Positions 22,635-23,254 of a stretch of DNA of 23,254 bases are shown here, piece after piece; positions within the stretch are counted from its first letter, which is position 1; every line of letters starts with the position of its first letter. This DNA is from JANXSS01 sp043729515 (GTDB lineage: Bacteria; Pseudomonadota; Gammaproteobacteria; Burkholderiales; Burkholderiaceae_D), in the NCBI GenBank assembly GCA_043729515.1, contig JAYTLK010000246.1, forward strand, positions 1 to 23,254, read 5' to 3'. Under the pieces are notes generated by a model, which did not search any database, was not told the DNA's origin, and saw only the letters and a list, made by a program, of their open reading frames with translations. The position numbers and the translations under genes are program-made.

Positions 22635-23254
22635 CAGAACGTCCACTCCGGTAGGGTGTCCAGGCCGGGATTGGCAACCCATGCCGCGAAACCGAGCGCG
22701 CGGATGCGCTGCGCGGTCTCGCGCGCCAATGCCGGCTTGTCGGACGGCACGTAATCGATCACGGTCACGGGGAGCCGGTAGGTGTCGCGCGCTTCCCGCA
22801 GTCTTGCCAGCAGCCAGAGCCGATCGGCATCCGGCACCGGCATGTACTCGCGCGCGGCTTGATCCCAGCGCTCGAACAGGGATTCGGCCACGACGCCGTC
22901 GACGATCGGCGCGACGGCCGCAAGTATGTCGAAGCCGCGATTGAGCAACAGCTTCGCATCCGGAAATCTGGCGCGCATCGCCTGGATCAGTGCAATGAGC
23001 GCCCGGGTCTGTCTGGCTGCCTCATCCGGGTTCGTCGTTGCACGGCGGTGGCTGTCCAGGGTGTCGAGAAAGAACCCGCGATACCCCGCCGCCCACAGCG
23101 GCGCCATCCGCTGGCGCAGCAGATAGTCTTGCCACGGCGCTTGGGTCAGGTCGGCAATGCGGCTGCCCCACTCTTCATTCTGGCCAATGAATAATGCTTG
23201 CGGCAGCCCGCATGCCGATGGACGCCAGCCTTCGGCCTCGCCGACGCTGACGTA
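22634..23254 (-). CDS. GH114/PelA-type glycosidase (endo-alpha-1,4-polygalactosaminidase-like), C-terminal part, runs off right edge
   Basis: The minus frame is open from the right edge (23254) to a stop at 22634, giving the last 206 residues. Motifs of the GH114 TIM barrel are YVSVGEAEGWRP at the edge, MAPLWAAGYRGFFLDTLDSH (catalytic Asp region), DAKLLLNRGFDIL, VVAESLFERW, LPVTVIDYVPSD and GFAAWVANPGLDTLPEW. Enzymes of this family cut alpha-1,4-linked galactosamine polymers, as does the hydrolase domain of PelA. The protein ends just after the barrel, so it lacks the C-terminal deacetylase domain of PelA and is probably a stand-alone hydrolase or one with extra domains at its unseen N terminus. 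The next frame overlaps its stop as TGATG. Confidence 0.8.
   Translation of the reverse strand, partial: YVSVGEAEGWRPSACGLPQALFIGQNEEWGSRIADLTQAPWQDYLLRQRMAPLWAAGYRGFFLDTLDSHRRATTNPDEAARQTRALIALIQAMRARFPDAKLLLNRGFDILAAVAPIVDGVVAESLFERWDQAAREYMPVPDADRLWLLARLREARDTYRLPVTVIDYVPSDKPALARETAQRIRALGFAAWVANPGLDTLPEWTF

Noticed and set aside
22059..22754. 231-codon plus-strand open frame
   Set aside because: It overlaps the end of the GH114 gene on the other strand. Its Val/Ala/Glu run only reflects the 9-bp repeat, and codon quality is better on the minus strand.

Overview
The window reads as chromosomal DNA of a betaproteobacterium, most likely Oxalobacteraceae or a close relative in Burkholderiales. 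The basis is family-level recognition: a tandem-HAMP kinase, two short XRE-like HTH paralogs, a KfrA-like coiled-coil protein, a KgtP-type MFS remnant, high GC with GC-rich third codon positions, and -10 elements of the GCTACAAT/GCTAGAAT type. No rRNA, tRNA, CRISPR array, transposase or integrase was seen.

Layout. 1-3158: the N-terminal part of a HAMP-array sensor kinase (minus strand, runs off the left edge) is divergent from a REC-kinase-REC hybrid protein; together they look like a phosphorelay module. 3402-5120: a membrane GT-C glycosyltransferase of the ArnT/PMT type. 5209-8106: a stand-alone ClpP-like serine protease, divergent from a PAS-PAS-GGDEF-EAL protein whose signature motifs are GGDEL and EVL. 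8326-9542: a hemerythrin protein with a C-terminal membrane anchor and an exported DUF4124 protein. 9776-12120 (minus): a compact cluster of two small unknown proteins, a YdjM-like membrane protein and a fumarylacetoacetate-hydrolase-family enzyme. 12398-14323 (plus): a TauE/SafE permease and a Ca2+/cation antiporter. 14379-14879 (minus): an exported FKBP-type prolyl isomerase.

15468-18252 holds two paralogous, inverted, roughly 100-aa HTH proteins that bracket an organic hydroperoxide reductase (ohr) and a divergent Old Yellow Enzyme. The intergenic DNA here is rich in inverted repeats, including three consecutive hairpins ending in an intrinsic terminator. 18595-20421 encodes an unknown acidic protein and a KfrA-like DNA-binding coiled-coil protein, with an 11-bp inverted repeat upstream that may be its operator. 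20581-21188 is an MFS transporter remnant with a large internal deletion. 21218-21934 is a PAP2-family phosphatase. 22155-23254 (minus) is the C-terminal part of a GH114/PelA-type glycosidase followed by a frame-broken Cys/His-rich reading frame.

Most genes are recognisable housekeeping or signalling families. I do not see a convincing new multi-gene defence or mobile system. The observations most worth checking are the HTH-paralog/ohr/OYE block with its structured intergenic RNA candidate, the KfrA-like gene with its inverted repeat, and the broken Cys/His-rich gene coupled to the GH114 enzyme. All family assignments come from recalled motifs, not database searches.
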